Source: Pseudomonadota bacterium (GTDB taxonomy: Bacteria > Pseudomonadota > Alphaproteobacteria > Rhizobiales > Pleomorphomonadaceae). Taken from it: DNA of 64,000 nt. Below are positions 8,495 through 16,349 of the stretch, in pieces. A model generated the notes under the pieces. That model searched no databases and had not been told where the DNA came from. It saw only the letters and a program-made list of their open reading frames with translations. A program made the position numbers and the translations under genes. Each line of letters starts with the position of its first letter. The first letter of the stretch is position 1. Where the stretch lies: NCBI GenBank assembly GCA_023436885.1, contig JAEZHI010000032.1, positions 1 through 64,000 on the forward strand, in the 5' to 3' direction.

Positions 8495-9328
8495 ATGCGC
8501 AGTCTCACATCAAACCTTTGCCTGGCCGTGGCTGCGACGTTCGGCCTCGCAGCTTTTTCGGGCGCCGTTCACGCCGCCGATATGCCGGTTGAATATCCGC
8601 CGGTCATCGAAGCACCGGAACCCATGCCCCTGCCGGCCGTTGGTGGCTGGTATCTCCGCGGCGATATCGGCTACAAATTCTATCAAGCTCCCAAGGGTGT
8701 TCTAAGCGACCGGACCTGGGGCAGCTTTGGCAACAATGGTGAGCTTGGCAAAGAAAAGATGCAGGGCGCGGCCGATTTCGGCGCTGGCGTCGGCTATAAG
8801 TTCAACGACTATCTGCGCTCTGATCTGACGATCGACTACGAGACGCCGGCAAAGTTCCGGGGCCGTGCCTTCTGTCAGGACCCGGCCAACGGTTGCCCGG
8901 TGGCGCCCAGCGGCCGGTGGGAGAACTCCGAGCGCGCAAAGATCACAGCGTATAGCGCCCTTGCCAACGTTTATGCCGATCTCGGTGATTTCCACGGCCT
9001 GAAGCCATACCTTGGTGCCGGTGCCGGCGCGTCTTATCTGAGGACGAGCGACGTGAAGTCCAGTGCTCAGGATGGCTTTAGTGGCAACTATCCTGGTGGT
9101 GCCGGCAAGTGGAACTTCGCCTGGGCCCTCATGGCAGGTGTTGAATATCCCATCACCGATCGCCTCAGCCTCGATCTTGGGTATCGTTACCTCAATCTCG
9201 GCGATGCGGAGACAGGTTCCGTGACCGAAAACCTCGGCGGCGGCGTCGCCGGCAAGACCACCAAGATCAAATACGAGGACATCCAGGCCCACGAAGTTCG
9301 CCTCGGCCTTCGCTACTACCTCAATTGA
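8495..9328 (+). CDS. Outer-membrane beta-barrel protein (Omp25/porin-like)
   Basis: 277 residues. A Sec signal peptide is clear (residues 1-29, ending SGAVHAAD). A proline/glutamate-rich linker (VEYPPVIEAPEPMPLP) follows and then a barrel of alternating hydrophobic strands with many G-x-G-Y turns (WYLRGDIGYKFYQ, FGAGVGYKFNDYLRSDLTIDYE, LKPYLGAGAGASYL, YPITDRLSLDLGYRYLNLG). It ends in EVRLGLRYYLN, an aromatic outer-membrane terminus. The fold is that of the small Omp25/Omp31 surface antigens. ATG 8495 is preferred over ATG 8471 because GGAAGGA (8481-8487) sits seven bases upstream and it begins the signal peptide cleanly. The CtrA box upstream suggests cell-cycle control. Confidence 0.85.
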   Translation: MRSLTSNLCLAVAATFGLAAFSGAVHAADMPVEYPPVIEAPEPMPLPAVGGWYLRGDIGYKFYQAPKGVLSDRTWGSFGNNGELGKEKMQGAADFGAGVGYKFNDYLRSDLTIDYETPAKFRGRAFCQDPANGCPVAPSGRWENSERAKITAYSALANVYADLGDFHGLKPYLGAGAGASYLRTSDVKSSAQDGFSGNYPGGAGKWNFAWALMAGVEYPITDRLSLDLGYRYLNLGDAETGSVTENLGGGVAGKTTKIKYEDIQAHEVRLGLRYYLN

Positions 9329-9351
9329 GATCTACACGTTATCTTGCGAAG

Positions 9352-9390
9352 ACGGCGGGAAGACCTTGGTCTCCCGCCGTTTGTCTTTTG
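9352..9390 (+). terminator. Terminator after the outer-membrane barrel gene
   Basis: ACGGCGGGA-AGACC pairs with GGTCTCCCGCCGT across a two-base loop (9352-9380) with one bulged base, followed by TTGTCTTTT. The position, 24 bases after the stop, is typical. Confidence 0.8.
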
Positions 9391-9423
9391 GCGACACATT
9401 TCGTCGAAGCGAAGCGAGGCCGC

Positions 9424-9502
9424 TTGACGGCGCACGGCCTTTCATATAGCTCAGGCGGCGGGACACTCCTCCCCACCGAGGAGCGCCTATCTGAGAGGAT
9501 AG
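9424..9502 (+). promoter_or_regulatory. serC leader: promoter-like boxes plus two-hairpin RNA motif
   Basis: Hairpin 1 is GGCG...CGCC (9457-9460 with 9484-9487) enclosing CTCCTC / GAGGAG (9466-9471 with 9478-9483), with a five-base 5' bulge. Hairpin 2 is CTAT / ATAG (9487-9490 with 9499-9502), whose loop holds the GAGAGG ribosome-binding site of serC. TTGACG (9424-9429) and TATAGC (9445-9450) would start the RNA near hairpin 1. Placement and architecture fit the serC leader motif described from comparative genomics of Alphaproteobacteria. The ligand, if any, is unknown. Confidence 0.6.
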
Positions 9503-9506
9503 TTAC

Positions 9507-10682
9507 ATGAATGATGCGACCGCCGCACCGGCTCTTAAGCCGGCGAATGCCCGTTTTTCCTCCGGCCCCTGCGCCAAGCGCCCAGGTTGGACCGTCGAGG
9601 CTCTCTCGGGGGCGCCCGTCGGTCGCTCCCATCGCGCCAAGATCGGCAAGACCAAGCTCGCTGAGGCGATCGACCTCACCCGCAAGGTGCTGCGCGTTCC
9701 CGCCGATTATCGCATCGGCATCGTTCCCGCTTCCGATACCGGCGCCGTCGAAATGGCGTTGTGGTCGCTGCTCGGACAGCGCCCGGTCGACATGCTCGCC
9801 TGGGAGTCCTTCGGCTCCGGCTGGGTGACCGACGTCGTCAAGCAGCTCAAGATCGACGCCCGTGTTTTCGAGGCGCCCTACGGCGACATCGTCGACTTCG
9901 CCAAGGTCGATTTCGACCGCGACGTCGTCTTCACCTGGAACGGCACCACCTCCGGCGTCCGCGTGCCCAACGGCGACGCGATCCCGGCGAACCGCCAGGG
10001 CCTCACCATCTGCGACGCGACCTCTGCCGCTTTCGCGCAGGTCCTGCCCTTCGACAAGCTCGATGTCGTCACCTTCTCCTGGCAGAAAGTGCTGGGCGGT
10101 GAAGGCGGCCACGGCATGCTCATCCTCTCCCCGCGCGCCGTCGAGCGCCTTGAGACCTACAAGCCGGCCTGGCCGCTGCCGAAGATCTTCCGCCTGACCT
10201 CCGGCGGCAAGCTGATCGAAGGCATCTTCAAGGGCGACACCATCAACACGCCATCGATGATCTGCGTCGAAGACTACATTGATGCCCTGAAGTGGGCCGA
10301 CGACATCGGCGGTCTCGAGGCGCTGGTTGCCCGTGCCGACGCCAACACCAAGGCCATCGCCGACTGGGTTGCCAAGACGCCGTCGGTCGCCTTCCTGGCC
10401 AAGACCGAGGCGATCCGCTCCAACACATCGGTGTGCCTGAGCTTCGTGCATCCCACGATCGCCGCGCTCGACATCGATGGCCAGCAGGCCTTCGTCAAGA
10501 CGCTGACCGGGCTTCTCGAGAAAGAAGGCGTTGCCTTCGACATCGCTTCCTATCGCGACGCCCCTCCGGGCCTGCGCATCTGGTGCGGCGCCACCGTCGA
10601 AACGTCCGACGTCGCCGCTCTGACGCCGTGGATCGACTGGGCCTTCGCCAAGGCGTTGGCCGGCCTGTCCAAGGCCGCCTGA
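9507..10682 (+). CDS. serC: Phosphoserine aminotransferase
   Basis: 391 residues. It converts 3-phosphohydroxypyruvate and glutamate to 3-phosphoserine and 2-oxoglutarate, the second step of serine synthesis; the family is PLP-dependent fold type I. Visible: FSSGPCAKRPGW at the N-terminus, the substrate loop GRSHRAK (39-45), the cofactor aspartate in ICDATSA, and SWQKVLGGEGG, where Lys194 should hold PLP. This sequence belongs to the alphaproteobacterial SerC branch (TWNGTTSGVRVP). A short leader with two hairpins covers its ribosome-binding site. serA follows 175 bp downstream on the same strand, so the two make a serine synthesis unit. The third enzyme, SerB, is not in the window. Confidence 0.96.
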   Translation: MNDATAAPALKPANARFSSGPCAKRPGWTVEALSGAPVGRSHRAKIGKTKLAEAIDLTRKVLRVPADYRIGIVPASDTGAVEMALWSLLGQRPVDMLAWESFGSGWVTDVVKQLKIDARVFEAPYGDIVDFAKVDFDRDVVFTWNGTTSGVRVPNGDAIPANRQGLTICDATSAAFAQVLPFDKLDVVTFSWQKVLGGEGGHGMLILSPRAVERLETYKPAWPLPKIFRLTSGGKLIEGIFKGDTINTPSMICVEDYIDALKWADDIGGLEALVARADANTKAIADWVAKTPSVAFLAKTEAIRSNTSVCLSFVHPTIAALDIDGQQAFVKTLTGLLEKEGVAFDIASYRDAPPGLRIWCGATVETSDVAALTPWIDWAFAKALAGLSKAA

Positions 10683-10725
10683 TCGATTTTCTCGGAGAGG
10701 CGAGCCCTTGCTTGCCTCCTCCCTG

Positions 10726-10746
10726 CCCTCCCCGAAGCGGGGCGGG
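10726..10746. other. Hairpin in the serC-serA spacer
   Basis: CCCTCCCCG (10726-10734) pairs with CGGGGCGGG (10738-10746) across a three-base loop with one mismatch. A second stem GAGGCGAGC / GCTTGCCTC precedes it. Neither is followed by a T-run. The structures sit in the 5' region of serA and could be leader elements, but no described motif was recognised. Confidence 0.4.
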
Positions 10747-10857
10747 AACTCCCTTTAGCCGCAGTGACATTCCATCCGGCGCCACCGGTCTCTTTGTCTC
10801 CGTTCCGTTGAACGGGAAGAGGCAAGGTGCAGGCGCCTTCCAACCAGGATGACTCCC

Positions 10858-12444
10858 ATGGCTCCTCGCGTTCTCATTTCCGACAAGCTGTCCGCCACCG
10901 CCGTCCAGATCTTCAAGGATCACGGCGTCGAGGTCGACTATCAGCCCGATCTCGGCAAGGACAAGGACAAGCTCGCCGAGATCATCGGCAACTACGATGG
11001 CCTCGCCATCCGCTCCACCACTAAGGTTACCGAGAAGCTCCTGGCCAACGCCAAGAACCTCAAGGTGATCGGCCGCGCCGGTATTGGCGTCGACAATGTC
11101 GATGTGCCCGCCGCCACGGCGCGCGGCGTCATCGTCATGAACACGCCCTTCGGCAACTCGATCACCACCGCCGAGCACGCCATTGCCCTGATGTTCGCCC
11201 TCGCCCGCGAAATTCCCGAAGCCAACGCCTCGACGCACGCCGGCAAGTGGGAAAAGAACCGCTTCATGGGTGTCGAGCTGACCAACAAGACACTCGGCGT
11301 CATCGGTTGCGGCAACATTGGCTCCATCGTCGCCGATCGCGCCGTCGGCCTGAAGATGCGCGTCATCGCCTACGATCCGTTCCTGTCGGCAGAGCGCGCC
11401 GTCGAGCTCGGCGTCGAGAAGGTGGAGCTTGACGACCTGTTCCGCCGCGCCGACTTCATCACGCTGCACGTGCCACTGATCGAGAAGACCCGCAACATCA
11501 TCGACATCTCCGCCATCCTGAAGATGAAGAAGGGCGTGCGCATCATCAACTGCGCCCGCGGCGGCCTGATCGTCGAAGCCGATCTCAAGGCGGCGCTCGA
11601 TTCCGGCCATGTCGCCGGTGCCGCGCTTGACGTGTTCGAGACCGAGCCGGCCACCGCCCACCCGCTGTTCGGCCATCCGAAGGTGGTCTGCACGCCGCAT
11701 CTCGGCGCCTCCACCACGGAAGCGCAGGAGAACGTTGCCCTGCAGGTTGCCGAGCAGATGTCGGACTACCTGATGAAGGGCGCCGTCTCCAACGCCCTCA
11801 ACATGCCGTCGATCACCGCCGAGGAAGCGCCGCGCCTCACGCCGTTCGTCAAGCTTGCCGAACTCCTGGGCTCATTCGCCGGTCAGCTCACCGAGAGCGA
11901 CCTCAAGTCGATCCGCATCGAGTATGAAGGCGAAGTCGCCGGCATGAACATCCGGGCGCTCAGCGCTGCCGCGATCACCGGTGTGCTGAAGCCGCTCCTG
12001 CAGTCGGTCAACATGGTGTCGGCCCCAGTGATGGCCAAGGAGCGCGGCATCGCGGTTGCCGAAGTGCGCAATAACGCCTCGGCCAACTTCGAAAGCCTGA
12101 TCCGCCTGACGCTGGGCACCGACAAGCAGGAGCGCTCGATTGCCGGCACCGTGTTCGCCGACGGCCACCCGCGCATCGTCGAGATCAAGGGCATCAAGAT
12201 GGATGCCGAGTTTGCGCCGTCGATGATCTACGTCACCAACGAGGACAAGCCGGGCTTCATCGGCAAGTTCGCCGGCCTTCTGGGCGATGCCGGCATCAAC
12301 ATCGCCACCTTCGCCCTCGGTCGCCTCGAGCAGGGCGCTGACGCCATCTGCCTCGTCGAGGTGGACGGCGAGGTTCCGGTCGACGTGCTCGACAAGGTCA
12401 AGGCCATCCCGGTGGTCCGTCAGGCCAAGGCGCTGAAGTTCTGA
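10858..12444 (+). CDS. serA: D-3-phosphoglycerate dehydrogenase
   Basis: 528 residues, the long type with an intervening domain and a C-terminal ACT domain. It oxidises 3-phosphoglycerate with NAD+, the first step of serine synthesis. The nucleotide-binding motif is GCGNIG (150-155). The substrate arginine lies in NCARGGLI and the catalytic histidine in CTPHLGAST. The ACT domain begins near MIYVTNEDKPGFIGKFAGLLGDAGINI and is the usual site for feedback by serine. ATG 10858 follows an AGGA eight bases away; ATG 10849 is an alternative adding three residues. It is preceded by serC and followed by a strong terminator. Confidence 0.97.
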   Translation: MAPRVLISDKLSATAVQIFKDHGVEVDYQPDLGKDKDKLAEIIGNYDGLAIRSTTKVTEKLLANAKNLKVIGRAGIGVDNVDVPAATARGVIVMNTPFGNSITTAEHAIALMFALAREIPEANASTHAGKWEKNRFMGVELTNKTLGVIGCGNIGSIVADRAVGLKMRVIAYDPFLSAERAVELGVEKVELDDLFRRADFITLHVPLIEKTRNIIDISAILKMKKGVRIINCARGGLIVEADLKAALDSGHVAGAALDVFETEPATAHPLFGHPKVVCTPHLGASTTEAQENVALQVAEQMSDYLMKGAVSNALNMPSITAEEAPRLTPFVKLAELLGSFAGQLTESDLKSIRIEYEGEVAGMNIRALSAAAITGVLKPLLQSVNMVSAPVMAKERGIAVAEVRNNASANFESLIRLTLGTDKQERSIAGTVFADGHPRIVEIKGIKMDAEFAPSMIYVTNEDKPGFIGKFAGLLGDAGINIATFALGRLEQGADAICLVEVDGEVPVDVLDKVKAIPVVRQAKALKF

Positions 12445-12466
12445 TCGAGGCATCGAGACCATGAAG

Positions 12467-12494
12467 AAGGGGCGTCCTAGGGGCGCCCTTTTGC
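12467..12494 (+). terminator. Terminator after serA
   Basis: AAGGGGCGTCC (12467-12477) pairs with GGGGCGCCCTT (12480-12490) with one bulge, followed by TTTTGCT. It stands 23 bases after the serA stop. Confidence 0.8.
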
Positions 12495-12553
12495 TATTTG
12501 CGGCAAGCACCGGCTTCATTGCAGATGCATTTCGATGGCGATAGGTTCTGCCG

Positions 12554-13114
12554 ATGAAGATATTGGCCATCTCCGGTAGTGCACGGCAGGCCTCCACCAA
12601 CACGGCCTTGCTGAGGGCGCTGCGCTCCATCGCTCCCGATCAGATCGCCATCGATGTCTTCGATGGGATCGGTGATTTGCCCATCTTCTCGCCTGACCGG
12701 GAAGGCCCGCATCTGCCCGACAGCGTTGGAACCTTCGCGCGGCTGGTGTCTGAGAGCGATGGACTTCTCGTTGCCAGCCCCGAATACGTCCGCAACATTC
12801 CCGGCGGATTGAAAAATGCGATCGACTGGCTGGTGTCGGGAGAACAAGTCGTCGGCAAGCCTATTGCTCTCGTTCACGCGTCCCACAGGGGGGACGACAT
12901 GCTGGCATCCCTGCGGATAGTGTTGTCGACCATAAGCACCAACTTCAACCGTGACCTGTTCTTCCGGCTACCCGTCATGAAGGAAACACCGGAAGCGATC
13001 CTTGAACTGGTCAAAGCGCCGGCCAACCGAAGCCTCGCCGAGCAGTTCCTGCGAGACTTCGCCTTCTTCTGCCGAAATCACGGAAACAGCGGCCCCAGCT
13101 CGATCAATCTTTAG
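12554..13114 (+). CDS. NADPH-dependent FMN reductase family protein
   Basis: 186 residues with a flavodoxin-like fold. MKILAISGSARQASTNTALL is the first strand and FMN phosphate loop, and SPEYVRNIPGGLKNAIDW is the second conserved block of the SsuE/ChrR/azoreductase-like family (usually SPEYNGSIPGVLKNAIDW). Members reduce FMN, quinones, chromate or azo compounds with NAD(P)H in the cytoplasm. The natural substrate is not readable from sequence. It stands alone, 109 bp after serA, with a terminator between, and it converges tail to tail with the LysE-type exporter. The ribosome-binding site is weak. Confidence 0.85.
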   Translation: MKILAISGSARQASTNTALLRALRSIAPDQIAIDVFDGIGDLPIFSPDREGPHLPDSVGTFARLVSESDGLLVASPEYVRNIPGGLKNAIDWLVSGEQVVGKPIALVHASHRGDDMLASLRIVLSTISTNFNRDLFFRLPVMKETPEAILELVKAPANRSLAEQFLRDFAFFCRNHGNSGPSSINL

Positions 13115-13117
13115 CTG

Positions 13118-13753
13118 TCATGCAGCGCGCTTCCACCCCGCAGCCAGCAGTCCTGCGCCGATCATCAGCGAGCCACCTGTCCGATTGACCAGCTTCTGAA
13201 CCCGCGGCTTGCGGATAGTCTTGCGCGCCATCGCAGCCAACAGGCCATAGACCGTGGCATTGGTAGCCGCCAGTACGAGGAAAGTCGCCTCGAAGACGGT
13301 CATCTGAAAAGCCAGCGGTTCGGCATGGTTCAGAAACTGCGGCAGGAACGCCACGAAGAAGATGATGCTTTTGGGATTCAATGCAGTCACGACATAAGCG
13401 TGCAGGAAAACCCGCAGCGGACGTTCATTTGCTGGCGGAGCAGTCCCTTCATCCGGCTTCTCGCTTGCTATCGGTGCCCTCCACAGTTTCACGCCCAGAT
13501 AGATGAGATAGGCGGCGCCGATCCACTTCAGCACGGCAAAGAGCGCAGCTGAAGTCGCGAGCAATGCGCCGAGACCCAGCATCGAAGCCGTCATCGCGGT
13601 GAAGTCGCCCAACGCTACGCCGGCCACGGTTGCCGTGGCGACGCGCTTTCCATGGCTGAGTGCGTAGGAAATAACCAAAAGCACTGTCGGTCCCGGGATT
13701 GCCAGAAGAACGGCCGAAGCCGCAACAAAGGCCAGCCAGAGTTCGATGGACAT
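13118..13753 (-). CDS. LysE/RhtB-family amino-acid exporter
   Basis: 211 residues with about six membrane segments. The N-terminus WLAFVAASAVLLAIPGPTVLLVISYALSHGKR carries the family's conserved PGP motif, and ALNPKSIIFFVAFLPQFL is the second signature. Members export lysine, arginine, threonine or homoserine lactones from the cytoplasm; the substrate cannot be assigned. A strong GGAGG lies seven bases before the ATG. It follows galU on the minus strand but is separated from it by a terminator, so it is probably its own unit. Confidence 0.88.
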   Translation of the reverse strand: MSIELWLAFVAASAVLLAIPGPTVLLVISYALSHGKRVATATVAGVALGDFTAMTASMLGLGALLATSAALFAVLKWIGAAYLIYLGVKLWRAPIASEKPDEGTAPPANERPLRVFLHAYVVTALNPKSIIFFVAFLPQFLNHAEPLAFQMTVFEATFLVLAATNATVYGLLAAMARKTIRKPRVQKLVNRTGGSLMIGAGLLAAGWKRAA

Positions 13754-13852
13754 TGCTCACCTCCAGATCGGTTGGAGATAGAGCAATCCATGAGAACGAA
13801 ATCAAAGCAAGAGAAAGCGCGGCGGCTTGAGCCGTGCCGGCACTCGACACCG

Positions 13853-13883
13853 CAAATACAAAGAAGCCGCCCGAAGGCGGCTT
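13853..13883 (-). terminator. Terminator after galU
   Basis: Read on the minus strand, AAGCCGCC-TTCG-GGCGGCTT is a perfect 8-bp stem with a UUCG tetraloop (13864-13883), followed by CTTTGTATTT. It is 32 bases beyond the galU stop. Confidence 0.85.
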
Positions 13884-13914
13884 CCAACCCTGAGCATCCA
13901 AGAACCGTCTGGGA

Positions 13915-14790
13915 TCAACCCAGAACGCTCTTCAGCTCGTTCACAATGTTCGGATCGATGTCGGTCCGCTCGCTACCATAGGCGATGTTGGCCTTGAGGA
14001 ATCCGAGCTTGGTGCCGGTGTCAAAGGTGGTTCCGCGGAAGCGCACGCCGGAGAAGGACTGCTCCTTGGCAAGGCGCAGCATGGAATCGGTCAGCTGGAT
14101 CTCGCCGCCGGCACCCTTTTCCTGGTTGCCCAGGAGTTCAAAGATGCGCGGCTGCAGGATATAGCGGCCGGAGATAAAAAGGTTGGACGGGGCATCGGCC
14201 GGCTTCGGCTTCTCCACCATGCCGGTGACTTCGTAGACATCGGGAGCCAGTGTCTTGCCGATGGCGACGACGCCATAGGACGACGTCTGGGCGGGATCGC
14301 ACTCCTCGAGGCTGACGATGTTGCCACCGCTCACCTGATAGGCGTCAACCATGCTCTTGAGGCAAGGCGTCGTGTGCTTCATCAGCATGTCGGGCAACAG
14401 CACCGCGAAAGGCTCGTCGCCGACGATATCGCGAGCACACCAGACGGCATGGCCGAGGCCGAGCGGCTCCTGCTGACGGGTGAAAGAGGTGGTGCCGGCG
14501 GCCGGACGCTCGGCGCGGAGCTCCTCCAGCGCAGCGGTCTTGTTGCGGGCGGCCAGGGTCGCCTCAAGCTCGAAAGCGAGGTCGAAGTGATTCTCGATCA
14601 CTTCCTTGCCGCGGCCGGTGACGAAAATGAAATGTTCGATGCCGGCCGCCTTGGCCTCATCGACGACATACTGCAGCGCCGGACGATCGACGACAGTCAT
14701 CATTTCCTTCGGCACAGCCTTGGTGGCGGGCAGGAAACGGGTGCCGAGGCCGGCGACTGGGAATACGGCTTTACGAATACGTTTGGACAT
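13915..14790 (-). CDS. galU: UTP-glucose-1-phosphate uridylyltransferase
   Basis: 291 residues. It makes UDP-glucose from UTP and glucose-1-phosphate, the donor for exopolysaccharide, LPS core and cyclic glucans. The nucleotide-binding signature GLGTRFLPATKAVPKEMMTVVDRPALQYVV is complete, followed by FVTGRGKEVIENHFD and the central LLPDMLM and FISGRYIL segments. The frame is open to 14862, but the ATG at 14790 has AGGAG six bases upstream and gives the normal MSKRIRKAVFPVAG start. It is monocistronic by layout: divergent from the transglycosylase and ended by its own terminator. Its product feeds the polysaccharide genes at 32-46 kb. Confidence 0.95.
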   Translation of the reverse strand: MSKRIRKAVFPVAGLGTRFLPATKAVPKEMMTVVDRPALQYVVDEAKAAGIEHFIFVTGRGKEVIENHFDLAFELEATLAARNKTAALEELRAERPAAGTTSFTRQQEPLGLGHAVWCARDIVGDEPFAVLLPDMLMKHTTPCLKSMVDAYQVSGGNIVSLEECDPAQTSSYGVVAIGKTLAPDVYEVTGMVEKPKPADAPSNLFISGRYILQPRIFELLGNQEKGAGGEIQLTDSMLRLAKEQSFSGVRFRGTTFDTGTKLGFLKANIAYGSERTDIDPNIVNELKSVLG

Positions 14791-14963
14791 GAAGCACTCC
14801 TGAGCGGCAACTTCTGACGATCCGGACGTCGGGGATATCTGCCGCGTGGGCGGGACCATCAATAACGGAAAAATGTTTAATTTTGGAATCAGCAGTCTGG
14901 TTGAATAAATTCCTCTGCAAAGATCCGGCCAGCCGGATGCTCAGTTACGAAACGTCGACAAAC

Positions 14964-14980
14964 TTAACCGATCGTTTACC
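14964..14980. promoter_or_regulatory. Near-perfect CtrA-type box before the lytic transglycosylase
   Basis: TTAA (14964-14967), seven bases, then TTTACC (14975-14980) differs from TTAA-N7-TTAACC at one position. It lies 49 bp before the ATG at 15029. The same spacer also serves galU on the other strand. Confidence 0.45.
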
Positions 14981-15028
14981 ATAAGTCTCGTCTCTGAAAG
15001 CAACATCGTCTGCAGAAGGGAGCACGCC

Positions 15029-16300
15029 ATGCGGAACATGTCACGGATCGTCCGAGGCGGTGCCGTCCTGTCGTTCGCGGCCCTGATGGCTGCCTGCGCC
15101 GTTCTCGGCAACGACTTTGCGACCTCCAACGAGCCGGGCCTCCCACCGCTTGCCGACGGACCTATTCCACCGGCCTTCAGTGCCTTCGTAGAGAGCCAGT
15201 GGCCGGCCGCAGAGGCGCGCGGCGTCTCACGCGCTACCTTCGCCGCGGCCTTCCGTGGCATCGGGCCCGACGAGGACGTGCTGACCAAGGCGACCATCCA
15301 GCCGGAATTTTCCCGCGCCATATGGGACTATCTCGACGACATGGCGGCGGAAAGCCGTATCGCCACCGGTCGCGACATGCTTGTGCGCTACCGCTCGCTT
15401 CTCGACCGCATCGAAGCGACCTATGGCGTCAACCGAGAGATCGTCGTCGCCATCTGGGGCATGGAGAGCACTTACGGCGCCATCCTGCGCGACCCCACCA
15501 AGGCCAAGAATGTCGTGCGGGCGCTGGCGACGCTCGGCTGGCGCGGCGGCTCTCGCGCCGCCTATGGCCGTCAGCAACTCAATGCAGTGCTGCGCATTCT
15601 CGAGCATCACGACGTCGATGCCCGCCACATGGTCGGCTCCTGGGCCGGCGCCATGGGGCAGACCCAATTCATTCCGACGACATATCTCAGCTATGCCGTC
15701 GACTTCGACGGCGATGGCCGTCGCGACATCTGGGCGTCGGTGCCGGATGCGCTCGCTTCGACGGCAAATTACCTTCAGAAATCCGGCTGGCAGGCGGGAG
15801 CCACCTGGGGTTATGAGGTAATCCTGCCGCAAGGCTTCGATCCCTCGCTCGAAGGCCGCACGGCAACCCTCGCCGACTGGACGGCCCGCGGCTTCAACCG
15901 TGCCACAGGTAGCGCATTCCCCCGCCCCGGCGATCAGGCGACGTTACTGCTGCCGGCGGGCCCCGGCGGCCCGGCTTTCCTGACGCTCAGAAACTTCCAG
16001 GCCATCAAGCGCTACAACAACGCCAACGCCTATGCGCTCGGCGTGGGTCATCTTGCCGACCGTCTTGCCGGCGGCGGGCCGTTCGTCACGCCTTGGCCGC
16101 GCGGCTACACACCGCTCGATGAAGCCGGCCGCACCGAACTGCAGTCCCGGCTGAGAGCGATCGGATTCCCTCTGCAAAAGATCGATGGTAAGGTCGGCGC
16201 CGAAACCGTCGCCGCAATCCGCGCTTATGAGGCGCAGCGCGGCCTCGCCGTCACCGGCAACGCATCGCTCGAACTTCTGACGATGCTGCGAGGCGGCTGA
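15029..16300 (+). CDS. Membrane-bound lytic murein transglycosylase (MltB-type lipoprotein)
   Basis: 423 residues. The signal peptide ends in a lipobox LMAAC with the lipidated cysteine at residue 23, so the protein should be an outer-membrane lipoprotein. The SLT/MltB catalytic domain covers about 45-345; the catalytic glutamate is Glu146 in IWGMESTYG, followed by GAMGQTQFIPTTYLSYAVDFDGDGRRDIW, a hallmark of MltB. Residues about 360-423 form a peptidoglycan-binding domain (LQSRLRAIGFPLQKIDGKVGAETVAAIRAYEAQRGL). It cleaves glycan strands to 1,6-anhydro-muropeptides. AAGGGAG lies eight bases before the start. A CtrA-like box precedes it, fitting cell-cycle-linked wall remodelling. Confidence 0.92.
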   Translation: MRNMSRIVRGGAVLSFAALMAACAVLGNDFATSNEPGLPPLADGPIPPAFSAFVESQWPAAEARGVSRATFAAAFRGIGPDEDVLTKATIQPEFSRAIWDYLDDMAAESRIATGRDMLVRYRSLLDRIEATYGVNREIVVAIWGMESTYGAILRDPTKAKNVVRALATLGWRGGSRAAYGRQQLNAVLRILEHHDVDARHMVGSWAGAMGQTQFIPTTYLSYAVDFDGDGRRDIWASVPDALASTANYLQKSGWQAGATWGYEVILPQGFDPSLEGRTATLADWTARGFNRATGSAFPRPGDQATLLLPAGPGGPAFLTLRNFQAIKRYNNANAYALGVGHLADRLAGGGPFVTPWPRGYTPLDEAGRTELQSRLRAIGFPLQKIDGKVGAETVAAIRAYEAQRGLAVTGNASLELLTMLRGG

Positions 16301-16349
16301 GGCACGAAAGCTGGAATAAAGGGCAACGGGGTGTCGGGAGGCTTGTCGC

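Noticed and set aside
9339..11700. Minus-strand open frames of 370 and 401 codons opposite serC and serA
   Set aside because: The plus-strand frames are clear SerC and SerA; the antisense frames show only low-complexity composition.
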